Below, piece by piece: positions 45,577 to 56,319 of a DNA stretch of 64,000 bases; the first letter of the stretch is position 1, and every line of letters begins with the position of its first letter. The notes beneath the pieces are model-generated. The model had not been told where the DNA came from. It did not search any database and saw only the letters and a program-made list of their open reading frames with translations. This DNA is from Whitmania pigra (Eukaryota > Annelida > Clitellata > Hirudinida > Haemopidae). Both the position numbers and the translations under genes were made by a program. Location of the stretch: assembly GCA_021613335.1 (NCBI GenBank), contig JAJTWR010000113.1, positions 2,540,501 through 2,604,500 of the forward strand, written 5' to 3'.

Positions 45577-47043
45577 TAAAATTGCTAATCACAGATTGCA
45601 TCTGAATTGATTTGTTTTCAGATAACAAATTGTTACGAATTTTATTTTATTTATTTTATTTCAAAATTCAATTATTCAAATAATTCAAAAAAATTTAAAT
45701 ATTATTTCAATTTCAATTAATTGGATGTAGGTAGATAGGAAGTTATATTAACGTCCGTTGAATAACGAGATTATTTGGTTTCAAAGCGATTCCCGGTTGT
45801 ACTGCAATACCGAGTCAACGCACCAGACTAGCCAGGACTAGACGAGGCACCCCTAGTTTACAAAAACAGCCTTACTTCAACATCCTGGAGACCTATAAAA
45901 CTAGAAATTTATGATAAGCCCGTGTGTGTGTGTGTGTGGTGTGTGTGTGTGTGTGTGTGTGTGAATTTCATTTCAAGTTCTTGAATCTTGAATCAAGTGC
46001 TGTTGCAATACTTAGCCAACTTAAATTAAAATTTTTCTGGCGTTTTCAAAGATCGTCACTAAAAGCCTTCTGTAACCTAACCACATAAGTTGGGTTATCA
46101 TCAGACACGGTCATGGTAAGCAAAAGACTTCCTGCCGACTTCTGTGAAAAAGTACTTAGGCATCCAATCTTTGTTAAGTGCGACACTCGCTGTCAACTTT
46201 ACGTTTCTTGTAGTGAGATATTGCGGCGGGATGTGGACGAGGGCCACATTACCATATAGGACCAGAAACAGTCTACGGACCAATCAAAATTCCGTCGCGA
46301 GCCGTATGTTGCCCGTCCCTGAACTAGTGTACCATATACAAATAAGCATTGTAAGCGCTCAATCGAACATTAAATGATTTGAGAGAAAATGACAAACTCT
46401 GGTGGCGGGCTTTTTTATTGTCTGGCGATTTTAGACAAACTCTACCAGTTATAACACACTCAACAACTGCTGATGAATTAAATGCATTTATCAAATTATC
46501 AAGTAGCTGGGCTATTTAGAAAGAGGATAATTTCACATCCCTTGACGGGTCGCCAGTTGAATGCCGCTGATGTACATCCTGCGGCGAAAGATCATTAATG
46601 AGATTTTACGATTTGAATGAGGATAATGAGGAGGGTCAAAATATTACTGTCATGGAATTTTGCTGCTTACTGACGTCCGTGAGTTAGGACAAGTGACGTA
46701 TAAAAGCCGACTCGCAAGCATCGACTTATGATAGGTGCCTAACTCCATTCCTTAACTGGATAATTAGGGAGGTGAACCAGACTAAAGAGGACTAGACCAT
46801 GCGTCCGTTAATTAACGAAACTATTTGATTAAGGACTACCTACTCAATTTCAAAGCCGTTCCCAGTTGTACTGCAACTGTCGAGTCAATGCGCCTGAGTA
46901 GCCAGAATCAACTGAGCCACTCCTTTATCATAAAATAAAAATTTTTGCAAATCAATATCCTTCGCTGGAGGATGCCAAAAAACGATGTCACTATTCGGTA
47001 GGGTTACCAGTACTAACTTCGTCATCGCCAGGAATGGTAGTCC
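45577..47043. other. Repeat-rich spacer between the RING genes
   Basis: It contains a (TG)n run at about 45921-45962 and two copies of the short retroposon described at 43987 (about 45750-45860 and 46800-46925). A 60-codon minus frame at 46101-46283 has no recognised domain. Nothing else supports a gene. Confidence 0.5.
45921..45962. repeat. (TG)n microsatellite
   Basis: About 20 TG repeats with a single GG interruption. Confidence 0.95.
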
Positions 47044-47365
47044 CTAGTGGCGGATTTAGGGAGAGCCAGGGAAGGCCATGCCTCCGTCATTTTAAAGTCC
47101 ATGAAAAAAAGCTAAAATCCACCGATAACCTTTGACCTACATGCTTATGCATAATACGTATGCACGTGCGCAAGAACGTTCCACACATTTCAAGTTTGAA
47201 AGTCATAAGTAAGGATGTATGTTTTGAATATTCTTCAAGTTCTATTTGTTAAATTTAACTGGAATTTTTTAGGATGTTTGCACACAATAAAACGATGTCA
47301 CGTATAAAATTGAGTGATATTGGACTTATATTTAACTGGTTATCAAGAAACTATGGTGTGTCCAC
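47044..47365 (+). mobile_element. hAT-like element fragment, CAGTGGCGGAT family
   Basis: It starts CTAGTGGCGGATTTAGGG. The part around 47305-47350 ('AAAATTGAGTGATATTGGAC') matches 62690-62745 of the element starting at 62305 (CAGTGGTGGATTTGG). Both are left-end copies of one DNA-transposon family; 58340-58545 is a short derivative. Confidence 0.65.
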
Positions 47366-47465
47366 ACTGGGTGACCCGTAAAAATAGGCACCCCGTCATA
47401 ACTGTCCGGCGTCAAAATAGCTCAGGACGAAATATCCCCGTCATAACATCCCATAACGTCAAGAT
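47366..47465 (+). mobile_element. MITE fragment (GGGTGACCCGT family)
   Basis: GGGTGACCCGTAAAAATAGG followed by ACCCCGTCATAACTGTCC and CGTCAAAATAGC. It is the left inverted repeat of the MITE seen complete at 49453-49655; the rest is missing. Confidence 0.65.
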
Positions 47466-48019
47466 TTCAGGAAATTTAAAGTGGAAAATTTTAAATTTAT
47501 CGTTTAAAATATTATTAGGATTCCAGCTAAGCTCTCAGTTTCTGTTGTCCCCATTCATGGACTTTTCAGGTTGGCATTTAATAAAACTTATCGATTGACA
47601 AGCAGCAAATGCGAGCTGCACAAAGTGTATCAGACACTTTGAGAAATTACCACCGGCCCCATGAAATGCGCCGCGCCTAGAAATGTAAAAAAACATGTTT
47701 TTTTGGTCCAAGTTTTTTATGTGTTTTTTATGAGTTTTTTATGTTTTTTTTTGTTTTTTTTAAATTTGTTGAAAAGTGATGGTTCATGATTAGTTAAACA
47801 AGTTTATTGCAACATAAGTAAAAATTAATACAAAACTAGAGCAACAGTGCTAATTTAAATCAAGTTTTGAGTCCATTTCACTAAATAGTCTTCTACTTTA
47901 GAGTTGTAATTATCTTCTGAAGAAGCTTACAGCTTTAAGTTTTGGGGAATAAAAACCAGTTTTGTAGCCCTGTTTGTGGTGAGTTGGTTCCGTTTATCAT
48001 TTTGGATAAATGAATATGC

Positions 48020-49120
48020 ACTGAAACACTGGGTATACTTAAGAAAGACTTTAACAAGTTATTCAAATGGGCAGAAGATTGGCAGATGCTTTTCAACGTA
48101 AGCAAATGCTCCATTATGCATATGGGATGCAAAATCACGAAAGTTGAATATGTATTTGGAGGAAGCATTCTGGATCAGTCTAATCATGAAAGGGATCTGA
48201 GGGTAATAATGCAGAAAAATGGAAAAGCATCTCAACAGTGCATGGAAGTTGCTAAAAAAGCAAACAGAGTACTTGGAATGATAGAGTACTCAAACATAGA
48301 CGTTTAATTACTGATCTTTGCTTTCTGTTTAAATTATTGAATGGTCTTGTGAATAGTGATCTTTTAAATTTTGTTCAATTTGCACAGTACAATCGAACAT
48401 GGGGACACCGCTTTAAGTTACGTACGAGGAAGTGTTCGGCAAAGTGCTGCTAAAAAAATTTTTTTGAACAGAGTTGTTGCGGTCTGGAATTCCCTACCAG
48501 ATGAGGTGGTATCTGCTGGCACTTTCTCCCGTTTCAGAGCATTAATCCTCGAGATAGATTTTTCGGAATTTTTAACAATTACAGACTAATCTGTAACCTG
48601 CTTTTCCTCGCTCGATGTTGTATTGGTTATATTGTTTCTTCTGAGGCTGGTCGTATTAGTGGCTGTTCAGCCCTTCGACCGGTTAAATAAATAAATAAAT
48701 AAATAAAGAGAACATTAGTGAGTACGGACAAGTATGTAATATTGAGATTGTATAAGGCATTAGTAAAGCCACATCTTGAGTACTGTGTGCAAGTGTGGAA
48801 CCTTCATTTGAGAAAGGATGTAGAAGTGTTGGAAAGAGTACAAAAAAGGGCAACTAGGATGATAGAAAGCTGGAAAGCTTGGAAAGCTGAGTTACGAGGA
48901 AAGATTAAGTAGATGTAAATTAACAACTCAGGAAAAGAGAAGAAATAGAGGGGACCTCATCGAGGCATTCAAAATTTTATCGGGAAGGGAAGGCTTTTTG
49001 CCTGAACAGTTTTTCGAAGCCACAAAAAGTGCTTCTACCAGAGGGCACAATTTTAAATTATGTAGGAAGGCATCGGAAAACTTAAAAAATAATTATTTCA
49101 GGACAAGGGTGGTTTCTTTA
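48020..49120 (+). mobile_element. LINE (L2/CR1-like) RT fragment, interrupted
   Basis: 48030-48301 encodes 'WQMLFNVSKCSIMHMGCK', 'ERDLRVIMQKNGKASQQC' and 'KKANRVLGMIEYSN'. After an insertion the frame resumes at about 48718 with 'ILRLYKALVKPHLEYCVQVW' and 'LERVQKRATRMIE', and then 'FRTRVV' near 49100. The 3' end is missing. The domain order across the gap is correct, which proves a later insertion. Confidence 0.85.
48302..48711 (+). mobile_element. Second LINE 3' end inserted into the first
   Basis: 'RLITDLCFLFKLLNGLVNSD', then 'FLNRVVAVWNSLPDEVVSAG' and a tail of (AAATA)n at about 48688-48709. It is the 3' terminus of a different CR1-like LINE from the same broad group as 42909-43690. Confidence 0.8.
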
Positions 49121-49452
49121 GAACATCAAAACTTCATTTTTAAAGTTATAAATTTTTTGTTTTGTTTTTTATGTTTTTTTGTGTTTTTTTTTGTGATGAA
49201 ATATTTCAAAAAGAACAAAACATTTTGAAATAAAACAATTGAAATATTTCACGCTTACATCTCTAGCCGCGCCTTTGCTAGTTAATAATTCGAACTACAT
49301 CTGAAAAGAAAGATGTCACCATTCTAGAAATTGATGACTAATGAAACAACTAGCAGCTAGGAAAGCACCCAACCTTTTCATGAACCCAAAATTTCATTTT
49401 TAAAAATAAATAAAAACGCCGATAAATGTTTTGTCTAAAGGTCTATTCAGTA

Positions 49453-49655
49453 CGGCACCCCGTCATAATAGCCCGGCGACAAAATAGCCCCGTCAAAATA
49501 GCACCATCAAAACATAAAACTCATTTCATTTAATCAAATTTGAAATAAGTTATAGGTTAATGTATCAACTCATATAAATATTTTTTTATAAAGATACATT
49601 GACGGGGATGTTTTGACGGGGCTATTTTGTCGCTGGGCTATTTTGACGGGTCACC
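49453..49655 (+). mobile_element. MITE with long inverted repeats and 8-bp target duplication, upstream of RING gene 2
   Basis: 203 bp. Left arm CGGCACCCCGTCATAATAGC and right arm (reverse strand) GGTGACCCGTCAAAATAGCC pair over about 45 bp, so the element can fold into a hairpin. ATTCAGTA lies immediately on both sides (49445-49452 and 49656-49663). The 8-bp duplication points to hAT-type mobilisation. No coding capacity. Confidence 0.88.
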
Positions 49656-49878
49656 ATTCAGTATATAATCAACTTTCCCGTACCAATTTTGAAAATCATA
49701 CACAAATTTAATATTTTAAACGTAACATGAAATTACCATTACTGTTTTTTTCATTAACGTTAAATTTAGAAAATGAAGTCATTTTTAACGGTCTTTAAAA
49801 TTTAGTTTTTTTTTATTTAATAACAAAAGGATCAAAGATCTAAACAACTAAATCATCGATCATTCATATTTATGCACG

Positions 49879-50923
49879 ATGTCTCGTAAAAGAAGTGCGA
49901 CTGCGGCTTTTCATAAAAACGATAGTAATTTGTTCCTTAGATATTGCAGAGAAATAAATTGTAGAGGAATGGAAGTAAATGTGGAGGTCCATGAAAGCAT
50001 GGAACTAGAATGCCCAATTTGTCTTACTCCATTCGAATCAGAAAAAAGAGTAATCAGACTGAATAAATGTAGGCATGTTTTTTGTCCGATTTGCATTTAT
50101 AGATGGATGAAAAAGTAAGTGAATAGCCAGTTTTCTGATTTTCCTTGCCATTTATAACATTTCTTGTGGACGTCACTTGACATTTTATATTAAACATGTT
50201 TTCAGAAGAAAAGATTGCCCAAAGTGTAGGCAAGGCTTTACTCATTTAGTTTTTCTCAATAAGCCTATAACTCTGGAAATGAATTGGGACGATTTGAGAG
50301 TGCATCGGCTCTGCATTGTCGATTATCATCCTCTCGTCATGACATACGTAAATGATTTCAACACTAAATGGATAAACTTAATACAACGCATGAAATGGCT
50401 GATAAATAATGGTTGCTTAGGAATTGAACATTTGATCTTGAGCAAGAAACAACTGGTGACGAAAACAAAGAACTTCATTATTGTAAAGTCAAATGAAGAC
50501 AAACTACAGGTTGTTTTTTGCTGTTTATTGCCCAATTTATCGATAAGACTTGTAATCACAGAGAACGCCGAAACCGAGGTCGAGGTCGATGACGAATATG
50601 CTGACGAAGTAGTTGAATATTTGAACAAACAGTTCCATGCATGTTGGAGAGTTACGTCTCAACTCATGAGCATTAACACATTGGATCGTATCTTTATTCG
50701 CAAGTTCAAAAACTATACCGCGCGCCTGCTTATCAGTGGTTGCAATAATTATAAATTGGCAACGTTTCACAAGGCTCCCATGGAAAGTCAGCTGAAAATG
50801 GTGAAAAGGTGTAATTTCAACTCTGATAAGTACGAGCAGTTGAGGTTTGAGTTTCCTTCGGTGAAAATTACCAGCTTGTCATCTAAAAATCTCCAGGATA
50901 TGAAGTGTTCTTGTAAACATTAA
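49879..50923 (+). CDS. RING-finger protein, paralogue 2 (putative E3 ubiquitin ligase)
   Basis: Two exons, 49879-50114 and 50206-50923, with a 91-bp phase 2 intron at the same position in the RING as in paralogue 1; 317 residues. RING-HC ligands are Cys45, Cys48, Cys64, His66, Cys69, Cys72, Cys83 and Cys86, with the conserved Trp after Cys72. The C-terminal domain aligns with paralogue 1 through 'YADEVVEYLNKQ', 'ACWRVTSQL' and 'RKFKNYTARLL', and ends in KCSCKH. Unlike paralogue 1 it begins MSRKRS and has a longer N terminus with no myristoylation signal, so the two may act in different compartments. Both frames are intact over 300 codons, which argues for selection. Substrate and pathway unknown. 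Confidence 0.85.
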
Positions 50924-51659
50924 ATTATACAACTTTCAACTTTTTTTCTTTGACTAAAGCGAAAATTTTTTTAGTTCAATGTCTAGTGTATTACAATAAA
51001 ACATGAGTTACAATTGTGTAATTTGCAATTTCATAAAAATAACCTGATTTGCAAATGTGATGCCACAGGAGAGGGACGTTAAACTGACGGCCTATGGTCC
51101 AGATCTGGTAAGTCAAGAAATGGTCCAGATCTGTTAAGTCAAGAAATGGTCATTTGCTTCATAAATGTGTCGCAGTCTACCGATACGTTGTACACTTGCT
51201 TACTTGCGATATTTAAGATTTTAATTGAGCCTGCTCCATCAATCGATGAACTTTTGTTCAAATGTAATGAAAATGACATTCATTAGATTTAATGTTTAAA
51301 CTGCGTACAAGTAGGATTGAGTATTTAAAAATGAAATGTTTCATTAACGACGGTTGCGTAGATTAGGACGGTCGGATGGAATATTTGGTCCCATGTCTAA
51401 CTTATAATATTCGTGTACAATTAACGTAAGGGGGAATGTATAAAAAGTGAACATGAAACTAGCTTTGCGCGATTAATGAGTTGATTTTCGGGTGTGAAAA
51501 TAAATAACGGTTGACTCGAGCATTAAATTTGCTTACATGCTTTTTTGTTATAATCGTCGCTAAAATTAATTGTTCTATTTGTTCGATGCGCTTGTAGTTA
51601 CTTGTTTGTAGTAACACTAAAACACAGTAGCCGAGCTGATGTTCGATGAGTAGAGGTCC
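50924..51659. other. Intergenic; short tandem duplication
   Basis: Two 26-bp units (TGGTCCAGATCTGGTAAGTC...) stand in tandem at 51095-51146 with one difference. Otherwise nothing recognised. Confidence 0.45.
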
Positions 51660-51990
51660 TACCCAGACAGAACATCATGCAGTTGGATGGAACCACCTGC
51701 CAAAATGGTCCCAGGCATGCTCATAAGTCAGAGCCGCTATGATTAACCAGGAAAGGAGGCGAAAAGTGGAACAAGATCGAGTCACGAGGGCGGTTCAGCA
51801 ATCACAGCAGGGTAAGTGGGAAAAGTGGTGCAACGATCCCTTACCTGTAGCGACATATGGAAGATATCCCTGCTCCGACTTGCTTTCGAGATAAGGTCAG
51901 TTGTCTTCCAGGGACAATTTGCAGAAGTGGGGTTTGGTGGAAGACACCAAGTTCGGGCTCTGGCTGGACCGAGACACTGCATCCCCTACT
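51660..51990 (+). mobile_element. Non-LTR retroelement ORF fragment (tentative)
   Basis: Forward frames read 'RVTRAVQQSQQGKWEKW' and, after a frameshift, 'LQKWGLVEDTKFGLW'. The pattern resembles the conserved W-rich segment found after the reverse transcriptase of some LINEs and before a Cys-rich motif. The frame is broken. Confidence 0.45.
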
Positions 51991-52273
51991 CAACAGTTTC
52001 ACGTATGCTCTTGCCAACGGTCCACATGGCGACATAACCAGTCTTGATATGGTCTCTAATCATCCTCCTTGCATTCAAGCTCATCTCTTTTTGATTTTCA
52101 CAAATCAAACTTTTATTTATGCAGAAACCTCGTTCAAGAGATGCCTGACCATGACTCAAAGTTAGCAAAACTTTTACTCCCTCCATATCAATGCATAATC
52201 ATCACAACTGCCTATGTGCTCCTTGAAGAAAATATCAAGTCTTTGCTCCCTTATTTAAGAATTAAGAACTGTC

Positions 52274-52383
52274 AACAAATTGTTTTATTAACGTCCGATT
52301 ATTAGGTGCTCCCGCAGCAGGGTTCGAATACGCGCTGCCATCGTGAGAGACTTAGCCTTAACCATTAGGCCATGCAGTCGCAC
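52274..52383 (-). mobile_element. tRNA-derived SINE with 13-bp target duplication
   Basis: Flanked on both sides by ATTAAGAACTGTC (52261-52273 and 52384-52396). The minus strand starts with a tRNA-like head with A box 'TGGCCTAATGGTTAAGG' and B box 'TTCGAACCC' at tRNA spacing. It ends CGGACGTTAATAAAACAA, a tail resembling the LINE/SINE tails at 42190 and 17440. It is more likely a SINE than a functional tRNA gene because it has a tail and a target duplication. Confidence 0.82.
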
Positions 52384-52689
52384 ATTAAGAACTGTCCTGC
52401 ATATTTACAAATATATAGTTACACTATTAAAACTCTAATGTATCAAACAGACGAGTCAACGACCGTTACAGGAAACTCAATTGGTGCGTTCCCGAGCAGC
52501 TAGAACAAAGGGACCGATAGAACAGATAATTGCTACTTTGACAAAATTGTTACTAGTAAAATCCCAGAACATTACTATTTTTTAGGATCTTTACCATATT
52601 TTTTAAGGAATTTTTAGTATTAAAAAACCGAATTTTGGAAATTTAGGACTTTTTAGTACTTTTTTTTTAGAACCATGCTTGCATAGTTT

Positions 52690-52912
52690 AAGCTTGCCGG
52701 TGCCAAGCAGATATCACGCGACATGGAGAAGCCATTGAAAACCATCGCAGTCGCTCCAATCCAGACAGCAGTGACCGGCATAAGGAGGCCAACGAGTGCC
52801 TCTCATAGCTAGTCACCGGATGCGGCCCGTCCTCCGAAAACTCATGGAGATTAAAAGGGCCGAAACTTTTGAAGTTTTTTTTAATTAATTAATTAAATAA
52901 ATAAATAAGAAG
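52690..52912 (+). repeat. Retroposon 3' region with AATT/AAAT tail
   Basis: A GC-rich non-coding body (CCGGATGCGGCCCGTCCTCC...) ends in (TTAA)n and (ATAA)n repeats at about 52880-52910, like the 3' end of a LINE. A truncated retroposon tail (53011-53062, minus) follows. Confidence 0.45.
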
Positions 52913-53215
52913 ACGATTGAAACTCCTATGAGGATAGCTGTCGGAGCTCCGAGGCGGAGTTTTAAGAAATGCTCTTCAGTCGAAATTTCCGACTCTTTAG
53001 GCAACAATTAGCTTTATTTATTTGATTAGAGTCCATTGCATAACTAAGATGAAGTGGACTTGAAAACAATTACGGTTAGTACTCGACATGCGACCAAATC
53101 GTATTACTACCGGTCTGTCGGAATCGATCGTGGTCGTTAGTAGAGTACGCCAGGGGCGCCGAGAGCCAACAAGGGCCCCGGGGCAGGACATCGTCGCGGG
53201 CCCCTCGTCAAAATA

Positions 53216-53377
53216 CAGTCAATTCCGGATATAGTCGAGTCTGTTACAGTCAAGTTTCGGAAACAGTCAAGCTGATCTCTTGCACCGTGTAAACCATACG
53301 TAGCTTACTATTTTCGATTATAGTAAATATTCGGTTATAGTCAAGTCAACAGCCTTGACTATATCCGGAATTGACCG
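53216..53377. mobile_element. TA-flanked MITE nested in the outer hAT
   Basis: 162 bp, with left arm CAGTCAATTCCGGATATAGT and right arm (reverse strand) CGGTCAATTCCGGATATAGT, flanked by TA on both sides. A TA duplication and CAGT-like ends suggest a Tc1/mariner or pogo-type parent. No coding capacity. Confidence 0.8.
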
Positions 53378-54614
53378 TATTTAGAAATTTTGTCGCTATA
53401 ATAAAACCTGTAAATCGAGATAAATGTTACTATCAAGGTTCAACATTCGTTGAACAGGGTGCTAAATTAAAATATAGAAATGACTTTTGCAAAGGTAAAC
53501 GCTGTTTGTCATCTAATTTGAATTTATTTGTTTTACAGTTAATCAAAATGATAGTAATTTTTGGTGGTCAAACACGCAGCGAGGCGCTTTAAATTAGCCA
53601 ACTCTAATCATCGGAGAGCCTATCAGTTTTTCATTTCATCATAATTGTGTCCTTACCTGCAACGACCGTTACATCATACAGCCTTAGTCAAAGATAACCA
53701 GCCACATGCTACGTGTACAGATTTGTGTGCACTAAGCAAACTGGTGTTTCGATGGAGATTAAGCTACACAAGTTCTTAAAAACAATGTAATTATGTGGAA
53801 CCGACTTTTACGACATGCAAGAGCGATGGCTACAACAAAACTTTGCGGGCTTTTCTGCGTGCAGACAGTTCAATTATACTGTTGTAATCAATCGCTCTTG
53901 CAAATCGACCTTCCACTGCCAGCATTCCAAGGCTGGTCAGGCGTTCTTGATACATTGTCGATCTCAGAACATTTTTAACTCGGGCTAATGTGATGAAAGA
54001 TCGTTCTGCTTGAGCAACGGTAACCGGAAGCGTGCAGAAGATACGTATCATAATGACAACGTTTGGAAACAGATGTATCGATTTTCAAAGTGTGTAGACG
54101 GTTCAGTAAGTCGAATGGCGACAGACTTTTCTGTCCGAGGTTTTCAATGTTTTTAGTTTTCAGATGCTCCAGCTCATTCAACAGCATATCGACTGAATTT
54201 TTAATAGGCCGACTGTATCCATGGAATTCCCACCAATTTCCCTTCTAGAGTAAGTGATGTATCAACTTCTACAGGCACAGCCCTGTCGTGTAGAGACGCA
54301 ACAATAAACGTTTCGCTCAACATGCGCCGACTTTTCGACTGCATCAGTTATATGAGAATATTTCATGAACGGTTAGGTTTGCATAGGTTACAATGCAACA
54401 TGTGGTACAGAAATGACGTCCAATGCGATTATATAAATTGCAAGAAGGCGTTATAAAATGGTTGACTCGAAGTGGGCGTTTTTTCTAGTTACGACGCCAT
54501 TATTAAATGACACAATAACATAGCTGTTGTTATTTATTATAGCAACGGATATGCTCTTTCAATATCGTGATAGTTTGACAAATTAAATATGCAAGATTTT
54601 TACATCCTGTAGAC

Positions 54615-55923
54615 AGGTGTTCCCAATCTTTTTGTGCCCACGGCTCCCTTAGAGGACAAAATGTGGTCCACGGCCCCCCTATCAAAATTTCTCAAGAAAA
54701 AAGTAATGAACAATAATTTACTGTCAAAAAAGAACCATACAATGTATTTTGAAAGCAAATTTTTAATGTGAAGATTGTTCCTGCTTCTTATTCACAAGTA
54801 GATGGAATCTGGGCTCTGATTTTGACAGGGCCACTCTCGTGTCATCCTTTGCATCAAGTTTGTTTCGCGATTTTGTTTTGATTGTCAGCAGGGTTGAAAA
54901 TCCAGCTTCATAGAGGTAGGTTGTCACAAAAGGAATGATGGATGTCATGGCTCTTTTGGCTAGAACCGGGTATGGTATCATCATGGAGCACCAAAAGTCA
55001 GCCAAACTCTTGACCCTAAACTCCCTCTTTAGCAACTGTTTGTGCTTCAGATCAATGAGATCATCTTTGGCCAAGTCCTGATCATCCACACTTTCCAAAT
55101 TGACCAATAATGGATTCCTGACCCAGTTATCAAGGGGCTGCAACTCTTTCGTAATAAAGTAGTCATGAAATGATGCCATCAGAGTTCCTAGGTGAGTCAA
55201 AATGTCGCCTTTAAGAGAAGCTGGTATAGTGCCAGCTACATCCAGACTGGGTTGCAGAGACTCTTCTAATCTTGGAAAATTGGCAAAGTTGTTATTTTCC
55301 ACTCTTCTGATCCACAGGGGCAGCTTCTCCAGAAATGAGCCTAGTTTCTCACCAGCATCAATAACAGTCATGAATCTTAGTGTAAGCTCATTTAAATGGG
55401 TGAAAATGTCAGCCGAATACGCCAGTGATAGGTTGAATTCTGGCAGACAAAATATACTTTTAAGGTCACTCTGTTTCTCTTGTAAGAACATGGATATCTC
55501 ACTCTGCAGTTCCATTAGTCAGCTGAAAACCTGCCTTCTGGACATCCACCTGACGTCAGTGTGAAAGAGCAGGACTTCAAAAAGAGCACCAACCTCCTTG
55601 CAGAGTTCCTTGAATAATCTGTGGTATGTTGCTCTTGCACGGATGTAGTTCACCACCTTTACTACTGTTGACATCACCTCTTTCAATCCATTTGGAAGAG
55701 TCTTTGCTGCAAAGGCATATCGAGGCATGCGTGACAGTTTCCTGTACTTTATCATAAACTCTGCTCCATACTCGTTACTTGTAAATAAATATTATTCTCG
55801 GATTTTTTAAAAAGTTAGTTTTAAAATAATTTTGAAAATTTTTTATGCTGATTTTTGAAAAGTACTCCTGGACCCCTTCACGGCTCCCCTAGGGAACCCT
55901 GGCTCCCAGGTTGGGAATCCCTG
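54615..55923 (-). mobile_element. hAT transposon (inner), ZBED5/SCAND3-like transposase
   Basis: The ends AGGTGTTCCCAATC and CAGGGATTCCCAA (reverse strand) are flanked by CTGTAGAC / CTTTAGAC (7 of 8 bases), a probable hAT target duplication. The minus strand has an open frame of 250 codons (55515-54763) after a separate 78-codon piece (55755-55519) with 'LFHTDVRWMSRR'. 'AYSADIFTHLNELTLRF' and 'VTTYLYEAGFSTLL' are characteristic of the hAT transposase C-terminal half found in ZBED5/SCAND3-like proteins. The N-terminal half is missing. It was inserted inside the outer hAT, so it is the younger of the two. Confidence 0.85.
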
Positions 55924-56319
55924 CTTTAGACCAAAAATCAACTTTAGCAGTAATCTAGTGTGTATAACTCCACAGAAATAGAAGTGATGGTAAATCAAAC
56001 CTTTCCTGCTAGGGAACAACACAAATCAAAGAATCTGTAATGGTCCGTTTCGCCTAAAATGGTGTGGGCGTCCTACACCACCTTACCCTAGCGTCTCACA
56101 TCAGAATACAGAGTTTATACACCCTATGTGAAATGGACTGTTCGTTCGGCAGTATATAAAAGTATTTTACAGTATGTAAAACTGTGGGGCTATTAGGACA
56201 TTATATTCTGTCGCCTACGGTAAACGAAGAGACGTGCAAAAATTGACATGGTCGGACCGGCCGGGCCCCCTTACAGATGCGGGCCCCCTGCCCCCCCTCT
56301 CGGCGTCACTGGAGTACGC

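Larger units (their letters stand above)
47678..49265 (+). mobile_element. hAT-type element with perfect 8-bp target duplication, containing LINE fragments
   Basis: The ends are TAGAAATGTAA (left) and TAGAGATGTAA (right, reverse strand). They are flanked by GCCGCGCC at 47670-47677 and again at 49266-49273, a perfect 8-bp duplication. Both ends carry runs of GTTTTTTATG-like sequence. No transposase is visible. The interior is LINE reverse-transcriptase sequence in two interleaved pieces, so this is either a non-autonomous element that acquired LINE DNA or one invaded by LINEs. Confidence 0.8.
53151..56311 (-). mobile_element. hAT transposon (outer), 3.2 kb, perfect 8-bp target duplication
   Basis: The ends CAGGGGCGCCGAGAG (left) and CAGTGACGCCGAGAG (right, reverse strand) are flanked by GAGTACGC at 53143-53150 and 56312-56319. 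The minus strand encodes the transposase C-terminal dimerisation region in two frames: 'LPVTVAQAERSF' and 'RSTMYQERLTSLGML' near 54030-53930, preceded by 'NWWEFHGYSRPIKNS' near 54240-54195. This matches the ZMYM1-like hAT group. It is inactive: the frame is broken and two other elements lie inside it. Confidence 0.9.

Noticed and set aside
46101..46283. 60-codon minus frame
   Set aside because: No recognised domain and surrounded by repeats; I could not support it as a gene or assign a transposon family.
47935..48168. 77-codon minus frame (MLPPNTYSTFV...)
   Set aside because: Antisense of the LINE reverse transcriptase; the same antisense pattern appears at 41550.
52311..52383. Functional tRNA gene on the minus strand
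   Set aside because: A and B boxes are present, but a 3' tail and a 13-bp target duplication show a SINE; the stem pairing also looks poor.
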